Source: Xylanibacillus composti
GTDB lineage: Bacteria; Bacillota; Bacilli; Paenibacillales; K13
Direction: 5' to 3'
DNA: 64,000 nucleotides
Assembly (NCBI RefSeq): GCF_018403685.1
Contig: NZ_BOVK01000003.1
Span: 40,238-104,237 of the forward strand
In this document: positions 25,992-35,606 of the stretch, piece by piece
How the letters are laid out: each line of letters begins with the position of its first letter
Position numbering within the stretch: position 1 is the stretch's first letter
Program-made: the position numbers and the translations under genes
Notes under the pieces: generated by a model
The model's input: the letters and a program-made list of their open reading frames with translations, nothing else
Told to the model about the DNA's origin: nothing
Database searches by the model: none

Positions 25992-26822
25992 TCAGCAACG
26001 AGATATGCAAACACAAGCCAGACGATGGTTAAGAGGTAATTCATTATGAGCGTAGTTAACTCTGAAGCAGTATTCGTCCCAATAAGATTGCAGGTGCTTG
26101 CCGCCGATGCCCTTGAACGTTCTGTTTATCCATTCCTTGGCGTCCACAAAAATCTGCTTAAGCAGAGGATCTTTTGCAAACTCCCACTTAGACAGAAAAT
26201 TTATATTTGCGGTTGCCGCCATATGCGTGTCTGCCATGCGCTTTTTTCCTTGATTATTCAACTTTTCTCCACAAAGCTCATTATTCTGGACACACTTTAT
26301 CTTCACGTACACACGAGAATTGTGATCGTGACTTCCCTGTTTACTGACCGTTTGCTCCTCAGATACGCTCACCCATACAGGATGCTCGTGCGGGGTTTGC
26401 TGGTAGGTAAAGAGCGGACGTCCGTAAAATGCCATGCCTGCCCTAACTTGCCCTGTCTGCATGCAGGAAGCATCAAGCATACTGATTGCGCTGCGAATTT
26501 TGTGGAGCATTCTCCATGCTGTCTTGTACGTCACTTGGATCATATCTTTCAATTGAGTGGCGTTGATGCTGGAAGCTGTAGATACCCATTCAATTGCCGT
26601 GCGCCACTTGTCTAGGCTAGTGCGGCTGCCCTCCAATATCGTTCCGGCAGTCAGTGAGGTTTGAAATCGGCATGCGCGGCATTGGTAGAGCGGCAGCTGC
26701 CTGGTGCGGAGTGAGTAAGCCTGATTGTACCCGCAGCGTGGACAGCGAAACCCTTCCGGCCATCTTAGTTGGAGGAAATATGAATAACTATCGTTCTTGA
26801 AACCAGCTCTAACAAGGCTCAT
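25992..26822 (-). CDS. IS1595-like transposase-derived protein, catalytic residues apparently lost
   Basis: 276 aa. N-terminal zinc ribbon CPRCGY...YQCRACRFQTSLTAGTIL and the following YKTAWRMLHKIRSA are typical of IS1595/ISXO2 transposases, as is the C-terminal GGKHLQSYWDEYCFRVN. But where the first catalytic Asp (normally VEVDETYIGG) is expected the sequence reads GQVRAGMAFYG, and no TDGW motif is visible. The frame stays open upstream to 27224 but that part looks non-coding. No clear terminal inverted repeats. Either a decayed or a domesticated transposase. Confidence 0.7.
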   Translation of the reverse strand: MSLVRAGFKNDSYSYFLQLRWPEGFRCPRCGYNQAYSLRTRQLPLYQCRACRFQTSLTAGTILEGSRTSLDKWRTAIEWVSTASSINATQLKDMIQVTYKTAWRMLHKIRSAISMLDASCMQTGQVRAGMAFYGRPLFTYQQTPHEHPVWVSVSEEQTVSKQGSHDHNSRVYVKIKCVQNNELCGEKLNNQGKKRMADTHMAATANINFLSKWEFAKDPLLKQIFVDAKEWINRTFKGIGGKHLQSYWDEYCFRVNYAHNELPLNHRLACVCISRC

Positions 26823-26866
26823 AACAATCACCACCGAACAAATGATCCTATTTAATCGTATTTTAC

Positions 26867-26880
26867 AGAACATATGTTCC
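26867..26880. promoter_or_regulatory. LexA (SOS) box upstream of the transposase-derived gene
   Basis: AGAACATATGTTCC matches the Bacillota consensus CGAACRNRYGTTYC at 13 of 14 positions, about 45-58 nt before the start codon at 26822. The rest of 26823-27218 holds no gene that I can support. Confidence 0.6.
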
Positions 26881-27056
26881 CATGTCAAGTTTTTGTGTGC
26901 GGAAATGTTATTAATCAAACAATGTGCTGGCAGTATGACAGAGAGTGCAACAGAAAAGTCGCTTTTTGAACTTGAGAAATCCTTGGAATTATCCCTATAG
27001 AGCGTGAGCGTACAGGTTTTTTGGAACTGCGGGTACAGTCTACTAATGGTTTTCAT

Positions 27057-27080
27057 GCTGAGCGAAGGGGATAGCGAACA
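27057..27080 (-). repeat. Inverted copy of the dispersed CTATCCCC repeat
   Basis: GCTGAGCGAAGGGGATAGCG plus AACA; reverse complement of the copy at 25719 with one mismatch, on the other side of the transposase-derived gene. Confidence 0.85.
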
Positions 27081-27218
27081 ACGAACAGGGAAAGGGATAG
27101 TAGGCCGGCTCCAAGACACTAAATACACTCCATGGTGAATATTTCCTTGCGCTAGGGCAACAATGATGGAGGTAATTTCACTACATGAAAAATTATCAAA
27201 AAAAATGCACGTTTCCTC

Positions 27219-27247
27219 TTGCAAAATAGAGTGGAAATGATTAATAT
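27219..27247 (+). promoter_or_regulatory. groESL promoter (sigma-A type)
   Basis: TTGCAA (27219-27224), 17-nt spacer, TAATAT (27242-27247). Confidence 0.8.
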
Positions 27248-27258
27248 AAAAATTGTTG

Positions 27259-27285
27259 TTAGCACTTAAAGAGTGCGAGTGCTAA
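27259..27285. promoter_or_regulatory. CIRCE element (HrcA operator)
   Basis: TTAGCACTT, 9-nt spacer, GAGTGCTAA: one mismatch from the CIRCE consensus. It lies just downstream of the -10, where HrcA represses groESL until heat shock. Confidence 0.95.
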
Positions 27286-27345
27286 CACGTCAATCCAACA
27301 CTTACACATTACTTCAAACAAATCTTTAGGAGGAGGCTCACTAGT

Positions 27346-27627
27346 ATGATCAAACCTTTAGGCGATCGTGTACTCATCGAACCGATGGAGAAGGAGGAAA
27401 CTACGTCCAGCGGCATCGTACTGCCGGATACAGCAAAGGAGAAGCCGCAAGAGGGCAAGGTAGTTGCTGTAGGCAGCGGTGCGTTGAAGGACGGGGAGCG
27501 GGTTCCTTTGGAAGTTAAAGAAGGAGACCGGATTATTTTCTCCAAGTATGCAGGCACTGAAGTGAAGTACGAAGGCAAAGAAATGCTGATCATGCGCGAG
27601 AGCGATATTCTCGCTATTATCGGCTAA
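27346..27627 (+). CDS. groES: Co-chaperonin GroES
   Basis: 93 aa. [20 protein letters not shown] at the N-terminus, mobile loop around [15 protein letters not shown], and the conserved [18 protein letters not shown]. Caps the GroEL cage. AGGAGGAGG precedes ATG 27346. Confidence 0.98.
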   Translation: MIKPLGDRVLIEPMEKEETTSSGIVLPDTAKEKPQEGKVVAVGSGALKDGERVPLEVKEGDRIIFSKYAGTEVKYEGKEMLIMRESDILAIIG

Positions 27628-27670
27628 GTCGCTCCGCATAAGCTATTCCGCTAAAGTTGTTTGTGTTTGA

Positions 27671-29335
<1,665 letters not shown>

Positions 29336-29368
29336 GACACTGCTCTAAAACCTTGGAATACCAATGAT

Positions 29369-29395
29369 AATGGGCCTCCTGGCGGGGGCCCATTT
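29369..29395 (+). terminator. groESL terminator
   Basis: AATGGGCC pairs with GGCCCATT across about 10 nt, followed by TTCT. Confidence 0.75.
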
Positions 29396-29435
29396 CTCAT
29401 AAAATCACATAAAAATCACATTTCCTGCAATAAAA

Positions 29436-30650
29436 TTATTTAGCTTCGATCATGTGTAGTAAATCGTTGTATGTTGTTTGGACTTTAAGTGAAGCGTTTT
29501 GTTGCATCTTTTCAGTCACGTGGAGATAAATCTTGAGGGTAGTATCCATGTCGTCATGACCAACTCTCTTCATGATTGTGGGCAGATCGACACCGGCTTC
29601 GGCGAGCATACTGACGTGTGTATGGCGAAAAATGTGTGGCGTCGCTTCTTTTGTGATGGTGGTCTTATTAAGAAGCCTGTTCATTCGATTGATCAATGTT
29701 TTCTGAATGTAAGGATATCCGTTTGGACGGCAGAATACGAAATTGTCCTCACAAATATCCTCCTCGACTAACCTAGCCTTCATTTTTAGCTTCGTCATAC
29801 TTCTTACATGTGCCTTAAGCATGTCCATAATTTCTGGCTCCACAACTATTTCCCGGATCGATCCCTTAGTCTTTGGTGGGGTCAGTTCATACTTCCGCAT
29901 GTTATTGTCTGGGTTGTACATAGTCCTGATAATCTTGATTTTGTTCTCCTTAAAATTCAACACCGATTCCCAAAGAGCGCATAACTCACCAGGGCGCATG
30001 CCGGTGAAGGCGAGGAGGAAGAATATCTCTTTATCTTCATCTTTTCCGTGTTTCAAGACGGTATCAAGGAACTCGGATAACTCTCCTCTTGTCAAATAAT
30101 CGTTCTCTATGGACGCATTTTCAATATCATCAACGGTTACTTCTCGTTCTGGGATTTCTGCCCCCACGCACGGATTATCATCCCTATATTTTTCTTTTAT
30201 CGCATACTTATAAATCATACCAGCCGTTACATGAACTCCTTCAATAGTGCTTTTTGCATACCCTTTATCAAATAAGTCATTGAGTATCTCTTGGTGTTTT
30301 CGTGGAGTGATTTCAGCGATCCCAGCTTTTGCGATATACCGATTCAGGATCTTGATTTCCTTTTCTCGAATACGAATTGTGCTTTTCTTTCGTTTTCCTC
30401 GCGAATATGTTTTGAGCCAATCAGACGCAACTTTTTCGAATTTCAAACTCTTGATGAGCTTCTCGTCATGCTTTGTCTCCTTAAGTTTTTTAATCGCCGC
30501 ATCAACACGCTCTTCTGCCTCTTTTTTCGTGTCTCCTCTTCTTGCTATCTGTTTCCGGTTACCTGTAGCTGGGTCAGGAGGACCGTCCTTCACACAAATC
30601 CATTTATAGCCTTGTTTGTTGTTTGCTTTGACTTTCGTGAAAGAAGCCAT
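29436..30650 (-). CDS. int: Phage tyrosine recombinase (integrase)
   Basis: 404 aa. N-terminal arm-binding domain (KWICVKDGPPDPATGNRKQ), core-binding SAM-like domain, and catalytic domain with Arg in FTGMRPGELCALW, HIFRHTHVSML (HxxR), GHDDMDTTLKIYLHV (His and Tyr). Integrates and excises the prophage. ATG 30650 has GAGGAGG upstream. A LexA box lies 20-30 nt before the start. Confidence 0.95.
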   Translation of the reverse strand: MASFTKVKANNKQGYKWICVKDGPPDPATGNRKQIARRGDTKKEAEERVDAAIKKLKETKHDEKLIKSLKFEKVASDWLKTYSRGKRKKSTIRIREKEIKILNRYIAKAGIAEITPRKHQEILNDLFDKGYAKSTIEGVHVTAGMIYKYAIKEKYRDDNPCVGAEIPEREVTVDDIENASIENDYLTRGELSEFLDTVLKHGKDEDKEIFFLLAFTGMRPGELCALWESVLNFKENKIKIIRTMYNPDNNMRKYELTPPKTKGSIREIVVEPEIMDMLKAHVRSMTKLKMKARLVEEDICEDNFVFCRPNGYPYIQKTLINRMNRLLNKTTITKEATPHIFRHTHVSMLAEAGVDLPTIMKRVGHDDMDTTLKIYLHVTEKMQQNASLKVQTTYNDLLHMIEAK

Positions 30651-30668
30651 GATATGAACCCTCCTCAT

Positions 30669-30682
30669 GGAACGTATGTTCG
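30669..30682 (-). promoter_or_regulatory. LexA (SOS) box at the integrase gene
   Basis: On the coding strand CGAACATACGTTCC, a full match to CGAACRNRYGTTYC, 19-32 nt upstream of the integrase start codon. Confidence 0.75.
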
Positions 30683-30757
30683 ATTAAAGGTGTATAAAAA
30701 CAGTCTCGCGACTGGATAGCGCAAGATTACATGTTGATATAAGTACGGGGCCTATCA

Positions 30758-31180
30758 TTACAGTGGCTTTTTCAGGTGAGCAACCTCTTCGGGAATGCCA
30801 CACAGCCTAGCTGCCTCGTATATGGTCATGCCTTCGCACAAGAGTGAGTCAGGGAGTAGCAACTCGACTGCAAATTTGTTTGCTTCACGTTCAATTCGGT
30901 TAATCGAAAAGTATGTATTCTTCTTTAAGAACGGAGTGTTCACATTCGGGTGTAATATCGCATGGCCGAGTTCGTGAGCACATACGAAACGTTGCAAGGA
31001 TTCTTCAAGTTCAGAGTGAATATGAATAAAGCGTATTCGCTTATAAGTACTGAAGAATCCGAGTGTATCGCCTAAATCATTAAACAGGATTCTGATGTTC
31101 TTCAGGGATGCAATTACAGAGGGGTCATTGGTACCGTAATGGCGAATCTTAGTTTCAACAATGGATTTAATGTGATTCAT
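30758..31180 (-). CDS. ImmA/IrrE-type metallopeptidase
   Basis: 140 aa. Zinc motif HELGHAIL (about residues 69-76) with downstream Glu in EREANKFAVELLLP. ImmA-type proteases cleave phage or ICE repressors of the ImmR class to induce excision. It is next to the repressor and transcribed in the same direction, as in ICEBs1. The 31181-31387 gap is AT-rich and shows no gene. Confidence 0.88.
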   Translation of the reverse strand: MNHIKSIVETKIRHYGTNDPSVIASLKNIRILFNDLGDTLGFFSTYKRIRFIHIHSELEESLQRFVCAHELGHAILHPNVNTPFLKKNTYFSINRIEREANKFAVELLLPDSLLCEGMTIYEAARLCGIPEEVAHLKKPL

Positions 31181-31387
31181 TGAATGAAGCCCCCTTACAT
31201 GTCATTACTTGGTGATCAGGAGGGTTGTTGATTTATACCTTGCTAATGAATTGCTTCGCTTTTTTTAATCTTACCTTGAATTTGTTTAACTTTGATACAC
31301 GATCTGATCGATTAAGAAAAACAACGTTTTCATATACATAAATTGCACGATTAAGAACACGAACTTCAATATTGTTTTAGAAGCCTG

Positions 31388-31834
31388 TCACTCATCTTCA
31401 TTACCTCTATATTTCTTCGGCGTAAATTTCTTCTTAGCCATTTCCTTCGCAAGTCGCATCGAGTTTTCCAACGAAATCCTCACGAGCTCTCTTGTTTCAT
31501 CATCCATAGGCTCCCCGTTAAAAGCCATGGCTTCATTTGATTCAAGATCACTCATCATTCGTTCGAGGTCTTTTGCTATGTCGCGCTCATCTTTCTTAGT
31601 AAGGGTGTAGTAAGGTTTTGAAGATGACGGATCGTCTGTACGGCAGAGGAGGTAGTCCGCGTTCGTTTCCAATGCATCTACAAGCGCACTTAGTGCCTCC
31701 GGATCGGGTTTCCGTTCATTATTCTCGTAGCGAGAAACCTGTACAATCGTTAACCCCGTTTTCTTCGATAGGTCTTTTTGCGTAAATTTCAACTTTTCTC
31801 GTAAATGTTTAATTCGATCGCCAAGATTGGCCAT
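31388..31834 (-). CDS. Prophage repressor (XRE family, cI/ImmR-like)
   Basis: 148 aa. N-terminal HTH (FTQKDLSKKTGLTIVQVSRYENNERKPD, about residues 18-45), then a Lys/Glu-rich C-terminal half. No peptidase domain, so inactivation probably depends on the neighbouring ImmA-type protease rather than self-cleavage (inference). Divergent from the Cro-like gene across four operators. Confidence 0.88.
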   Translation of the reverse strand: MANLGDRIKHLREKLKFTQKDLSKKTGLTIVQVSRYENNERKPDPEALSALVDALETNADYLLCRTDDPSSSKPYYTLTKKDERDIAKDLERMMSDLESNEAMAFNGEPMDDETRELVRISLENSMRLAKEMAKKKFTPKKYRGNEDE

Positions 31835-31876
31835 ACGCTCTTCTCCTTAATTAAATGCTATGACAATATTTTAGCA

Positions 31877-31980
31877 TTACCAAATCGGTAAATATAGATA
31901 GTTGCCAAAACGGTAATTTTCTTGTTGACATAACCATTTTGGTAACGTATAATCGGATTTGTAAGTTACCAATACGGTAA
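31877..31980. promoter_or_regulatory. Four repressor/Cro operators of the immunity region
   Basis: 15-bp inverted repeats TTACC-N5-GGTAA at 31877-31891, 31902-31916 (TTGCC half), 31931-31945 (TAACC half) and 31966-31980. The third exactly fills the spacer of the rightward promoter from its first base; the fourth touches the SD of the Cro-like gene. Confidence 0.92.
31925..31953 (+). promoter_or_regulatory. Early lytic (PR-like) promoter
   Basis: Perfect consensus TTGACA (31925-31930), 17-nt spacer, TATAAT (31948-31953), with an operator in the spacer. Confidence 0.92.
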
Positions 31981-31996
31981 CTAGGAGGTGGTTACA

Positions 31997-32281
31997 TTGA
32001 AGAGAGTAGACCTCGCCAAAATTAAACTGCTTCGCAAAAATAAGAATATATCACTAGATGAAATGGCGAGGAAAGTAGGGTATGAAAGTCCAAACGGTTA
32101 CTACTATCTGGAGATCGGTAGAGGAAGGTTTCCTGCTGAGACACTCGCTAAAGTTGCTGATGTGCTTGAAACACCAATAGAGGAACTTTTTTTTGAAGAT
32201 GAAGTTACCGAAATGGCAATTTGTGTTTTGGCTGGGAAGAACACGCCCATGAGACAAGTAAACAAACAAATCGAGAGGTAG
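31997..32281 (+). CDS. Cro-like XRE-family regulator
   Basis: 94 aa. HTH in KNKNISLDEMARKVGYESPNGYYYLEIGRG, with ETLAKVADVLETPIEELFF typical of XRE proteins. TTG 31997 is preferred: AGGAGGTG lies 6 nt upstream; an in-frame GTG at 31988 overlaps that site. First gene of the rightward early transcript; expected to repress the repressor promoter. Confidence 0.82.
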   Translation: MKRVDLAKIKLLRKNKNISLDEMARKVGYESPNGYYYLEIGRGRFPAETLAKVADVLETPIEELFFEDEVTEMAICVLAGKNTPMRQVNKQIER

Positions 32282-32293
32282 GTGAGAAGAGAG

Positions 32294-32437
32294 ATGGATA
32301 ACAAAAAGAATCCGGAAGAATTGCTCCGCGAGCAAATGGAATTACTGGCGGAGCGTTCGAAAAAATGTATTGACGAAGAATTGCCTGCAATTACTTTAGC
32401 CATGGTTGAGATATACAAAGTGTTAAATCCACTTTGA
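32294..32437 (+). CDS. Small early phage protein, 47 aa
   Basis: MDNKKNPEELLREQMELLAE... predicted all-helical, not recognised. GTAGGTGAGAAG provides an SD. Starts 12 nt after the Cro-like gene. Its last 15 nt overlap the antisense gene 32423-32614. Confidence 0.65.
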   Translation: MDNKKNPEELLREQMELLAERSKKCIDEELPAITLAMVEIYKVLNPL

Positions 32438-32614
32438 GACGGCATCCCTGCTTTGCTCAGAAAACCTTTTGTTAATTCTTATATACACTTCAGAGTATTT
32501 GTCAGCAAGTTCTTCTGGTGTGATGTCCGATAAATCTTGTTTTTCAAGGTAAAGCATCGTTAAAGCAGTAACTTTGCTTGTTGGAAAGGTTTTGAGTTCT
32601 ATTTTGTCGCTCAT
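32423..32614 (-). CDS. Small phage protein on the leftward strand, 63 aa
   Basis: Acidic-basic mixed protein (MSDKIELKTFPTSKVTALTM...), no motif recognised. AAAGGAGG lies 7 nt before the ATG, which makes it credible despite opposite orientation to its neighbours. Confidence 0.7.
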   Translation of the reverse strand: MSDKIELKTFPTSKVTALTMLYLEKQDLSDITPEELADKYSEVYIRINKRFSEQSRDAVSKWI

Positions 32615-32637
32615 ATCGGAAACCTCCTTTCAAAGAA

Positions 32638-32751
32638 ATGGTGAGCCTAGTCAACTTACATTCTACCAAATGGAGGAAGAATCCGGAAGAGGAGTGGCGT
32701 ACAGTCAATCAAGATCTGGCCGAGAAGGCGCTTGGCGAGAATGGGGGATGA
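32638..32751 (+). CDS. Possible 37-aa protein
   Basis: ATG 32638 opens a short frame (MVSLVNLHSTKWRKNPEEEW...) ending TGA at 32749-32751, just before the SD of the next gene. No good SD of its own, so it is tentative. Confidence 0.25.
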   Translation: MVSLVNLHSTKWRKNPEEEWRTVNQDLAEKALGENGG

Positions 32752-32768
32752 GAGGGGGGAGAACAGAG

Positions 32769-33029
32769 ATGAAGAACCGACAACTATTATTCCAACGGGT
32801 ACTGGCGGCTATGTCTCTTGTTAGTATCACATGCATGTTATGGGCCTCAATTGAAATGATGATGCTGAACAAGCAGAGCAATGAACTGATCGATGAGAGG
32901 AAGGAATTAAATGCGATGTATGAGCAGAACATCGACCAGTTCGAAGAGATCATTGCGGGCTATCAGGAGCTTTATCAGGAGATTCAGGATCATCTTCTTC
33001 ATCCATATTTGAAAGATGATCTGAAATAG
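32769..33029 (+). CDS. Small membrane protein with coiled-coil tail, 86 aa
   Basis: One membrane helix (about residues 9-29, LAAMSLVSITCMLWASIEMM), then a long hydrophilic helix. GGGGGGAG 8 nt upstream. The 3' end overlaps the antisense gene 32950-33651 by 80 nt. Function unknown. Confidence 0.65.
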   Translation: MKNRQLLFQRVLAAMSLVSITCMLWASIEMMMLNKQSNELIDERKELNAMYEQNIDQFEEIIAGYQELYQEIQDHLLHPYLKDDLK

Positions 33030-33651
33030 ACTGCAAAAATTCAGCGAAAGATTCTTCAAACATTTGCCGTCGTTCTAGATCCATTTCGAGAATCTTCGTT
33101 TGTGCGCGTAACTCAGCCATTTTTTCTTGATGATGACGCTCTGTCTGCTCAGTTGCTTGTTCTTGAATATAAAGTGCTAGCAGGGCGGACATGAATATTC
33201 CGATCAACCATTTAACAGTGTCCCAAGTCATCCTTGGTTTTACATCTGTTGGTTTCGATTCGACGTGAGTAGTTTGTTCGTTAATATCATCAATCAATTC
33301 TTCGTCGGGAAATAGATCAATAGCTATGTGGATGAAGTTCTCGATGTTTTCATACAAGGAAAGCGGGACGAATGTATCCATCCTATCTTGTATTGAGAGT
33401 TTTGCAACTAACTCTTGAGACACTTGAAGAATTGAGTTCTCTCGTATTGTCATATCGAATACTTTCATAGCATTTTCTTGGATTTGCCTGAAGCTTTCGA
33501 CGACCGGCTGGAGTTCAATAGCCCATCGTCTAGCAGATTCGATGAAGGGATTGCTCATCGTGCCCATAATGATAGCCTGAGATCGCAATTCCCTATTCAT
33601 TTGTTCTGTGAGTCTAATCAAACTCTTTATATAATGCGGATCGTTCAGCAT
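32950..33651 (-). CDS. Lysogeny-region protein with one membrane segment, 233 aa
   Basis: Unrecognised. Residues 1-120 hydrophilic, then DTVKWLIGIFMSALLALYIQE as membrane helix (about residue 150), then a Glu/Lys-rich coiled coil. Such proteins near phage immunity genes often act in superinfection exclusion or abortive defence, but nothing in the sequence proves this. Start ATG 33651 (GTG 33660 possible; GGAAGGA upstream). Confidence 0.6.
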   Translation of the reverse strand: MLNDPHYIKSLIRLTEQMNRELRSQAIIMGTMSNPFIESARRWAIELQPVVESFRQIQENAMKVFDMTIRENSILQVSQELVAKLSIQDRMDTFVPLSLYENIENFIHIAIDLFPDEELIDDINEQTTHVESKPTDVKPRMTWDTVKWLIGIFMSALLALYIQEQATEQTERHHQEKMAELRAQTKILEMDLERRQMFEESFAEFLQSISDHLSNMDEEDDPESPDKAPDSPQ

Positions 33652-33790
33652 GAATGACACATTCCTTCCACTGTAGAATGGCAAGCTATGACACTTTCAT
33701 TTTACAGGATAAGGGAGAAGAAACAAACATTTTTGCTATGAATGCTACTGCGAAAATAGTGAAGCATTTCACGAAGGAGGGGAGACAACG

Positions 33791-34105
33791 GTGTTAAAGG
33801 TCGATCTGGATGATGAATTCATTAACACACTTGCTACGCAGATTGCCGACCGGGCATTCGAGAAATTCCGCGACAAGATCGAATCTTCCAAGTGGCCGCC
33901 TGTTCTTAGTAGGACAAAACTTATGGAATTCCTGGGTATCAAGGAGACGAAGGCATCAGAATTAATGAATCGTGCTGACTTTCCGGTCATTAGGGAATTT
34001 GGCCACCCCAAGGTACCGACACATCTATTGCTCAAGTGGATTGATAGCCATACTGATTGGGTCGAGGAGAACAGTACTTACTTTAATCGGATCCATTCCG
34101 CGTGA
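33791..34105 (+). CDS. Small DNA-binding phage protein (excisionase/HTH-like)
   Basis: 104 aa. The central RTKLMEFLGIKETKASELMNRADFPV followed by PTHLLLKWIDSH has the MerR/excisionase winged-helix pattern. Could be the excisionase or an early regulator. GTG start with AAGGAGGGG upstream. Confidence 0.65.
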   Translation: MLKVDLDDEFINTLATQIADRAFEKFRDKIESSKWPPVLSRTKLMEFLGIKETKASELMNRADFPVIREFGHPKVPTHLLLKWIDSHTDWVEENSTYFNRIHSA

Positions 34106-34143
34106 GGATAGATTCAGTTATCAATGGACGGAGGTGATAAACG

Positions 34144-34455
34144 ATGGGGACTATTACAATTCCGCAACATCTATACAAAAGCAAGTATTGGGTGGCTGTG
34201 TTCTACCTATTCAAAGAGCATCCCAGATTGAATATGTGCTTTAACACCAGGTACTTCGATTTTTCAAACGAGCGCCTCAAGACTAGAACCCTGAAAAAGC
34301 ATGCTGCGCCTTGGTCAGATAGCGAGAAATTCATGCTTGACTTGGCTCTGCATTTATTCAATCCATCCAACAAAGTCGATCTGAGCGGAATGGATTTACT
34401 GGATCCATTCAACACAGAGTTAGCGTTGGAGGCTATAAAGATCAGGTATGGGTGA
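34144..34455 (+). CDS. Hypothetical phage protein, 103 aa
   Basis: Not recognised; aromatic-rich N-terminal half (KSKYWVAVFYLFKEHP). ACGGAGGTGATAAACG precedes the ATG. The 204-nt gap to the next gene (34456-34659) contains a CCCGG/CCGGG hairpin and no gene. Confidence 0.6.
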   Translation: MGTITIPQHLYKSKYWVAVFYLFKEHPRLNMCFNTRYFDFSNERLKTRTLKKHAAPWSDSEKFMLDLALHLFNPSNKVDLSGMDLLDPFNTELALEAIKIRYG

Positions 34456-34659
34456 GGGACCCGGCCACTGGCATATGACCGGGCGATCAAGGGGAGCATC
34501 CTGCGTGGTATTAGTTGGCGCTCTGAGATTTGGCGCCGGAGGGATGTATGTTTCAGCTGATAAATAAATTGTACCCCACCAACACGTGACACATCTAGAC
34601 GGGGAGGCGTCACAAAATAAGCGAACAAAAGACCGAACACGGTCACGGAGGGGTAGAAC

Positions 34660-35151
34660 ATGTCGACAAATCCACTAGAACTTGTTTTGCAAGGTAAGAC
34701 CCAGCAGGAGGTAGCGAAGCATTTACACTTGTCCCGCAGCGCGATCGGGATGGCTGCCACGGGCCGCCGGAAGATTCCCGATGAATGCGAGCCGAAGCTC
34801 GCTAGAATGAACTGGAGAGCCGCCCTGCAGATTGCATCAGAGAGGAGCGGCGGTTACATAGGCAACATACTGGATACGTACAGCAACCGCAATATCGATT
34901 TTCACCCAGCGAGTTTGATCCAATGGCTTATAGCTGAGATGACGGAGGCTAAACAGACGCTTGGAGGGCTTGTGTTGGCAAAGATGGATCCACAGAAAAA
35001 GAAGGCCTTTATTGAGGAAATGCTGATGGAACTGGAGGACGTTTCGGAGCTGATTGACGGCATGAAGGGCACCTTCGCGGAAGAGTTTGGCATCGATCTG
35101 TACGGGCTGCTGGCTCGGCGAAAACAGATGATCGCTGATGGTCAGCGATAG
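34660..35151 (+). CDS. Phage HTH protein, 163 aa
   Basis: N-terminal HTH (KTQQEVAKHLHLSRSAIGMAATGRRKIP), then a helical domain. Resembles small phage regulators; role unknown. CGGAGGGG precedes the ATG. Confidence 0.65.
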   Translation: MSTNPLELVLQGKTQQEVAKHLHLSRSAIGMAATGRRKIPDECEPKLARMNWRAALQIASERSGGYIGNILDTYSNRNIDFHPASLIQWLIAEMTEAKQTLGGLVLAKMDPQKKKAFIEEMLMELEDVSELIDGMKGTFAEEFGIDLYGLLARRKQMIADGQR

Positions 35152-35166
35152 GGAAGGAGCGATGAC

Positions 35167-35418
35167 ATGAGCACAAGTGTAAGTATTTCGTTATTGGATT
35201 GTCCGGGCGTAAGGGCAGCGTTCATAGCGCCGGGATTGTTATTAATAGGAGATCCATTCGAAGGTACCACAATTCATGCAACGCCTGAACAGTTTCTGGT
35301 GTTGGCACACATTATCACGGAAGGAGTGAAGGAGCAGCAGGTTGACTCCTCTGGTCAGCAGATTAGCCTCCGTGCAGAGCAACAGTTGATCGCGTTGAAG
35401 GGAGGTGAGGGTAGGTGA
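35167..35418 (+). CDS. Hypothetical phage protein, 83 aa
   Basis: No motif recognised. GGAAGGAG upstream. The stop TGA overlaps the GTG start of the next gene (GTGA), indicating an operon. Confidence 0.6.
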   Translation: MSTSVSISLLDCPGVRAAFIAPGLLLIGDPFEGTTIHATPEQFLVLAHIITEGVKEQQVDSSGQQISLRAEQQLIALKGGEGR

Positions 35419-35606
35419 TCGTGGAGCCGGAGGTAAGCAGGCTTGAAAAGCTGGAACGCTATTATAACCATTTTAACGTAGAAAATCGTTACGGCCTTAG
35501 TTTTCCCGAATTTAAGAGAAAGGTGGATGAGGGCACATGGGCGCAGTATCTGGAAGAGCGTATGACTTTGCCGCAGCACGTCAGAGAGTTATGCAGCTCA
35601 CGATGA
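35415..35606 (+). CDS. Hypothetical phage protein, 63 aa
   Basis: Basic and aromatic, unrecognised (LSFPEFKRKVDEGTW). GTG start with GGAGGTGAGG 5-10 nt upstream. Confidence 0.6.
   Translation: MIVEPEVSRLEKLERYYNHFNVENRYGLSFPEFKRKVDEGTWAQYLEERMTLPQHVRELCSSR

Noticed and set aside
26823..27224. N-terminal extension of the transposase-derived gene by 134 codons
   Set aside because: The added part has no domain, includes a dispersed repeat copy and the LexA box, and ATG 26822 marks the usual family start with GGTGGTGA upstream.
32574..32768. 5' extension of the small membrane protein gene
   Set aside because: Overlaps the antisense 63-aa gene and has no SD; ATG 32769 has GGGGGGAG upstream.
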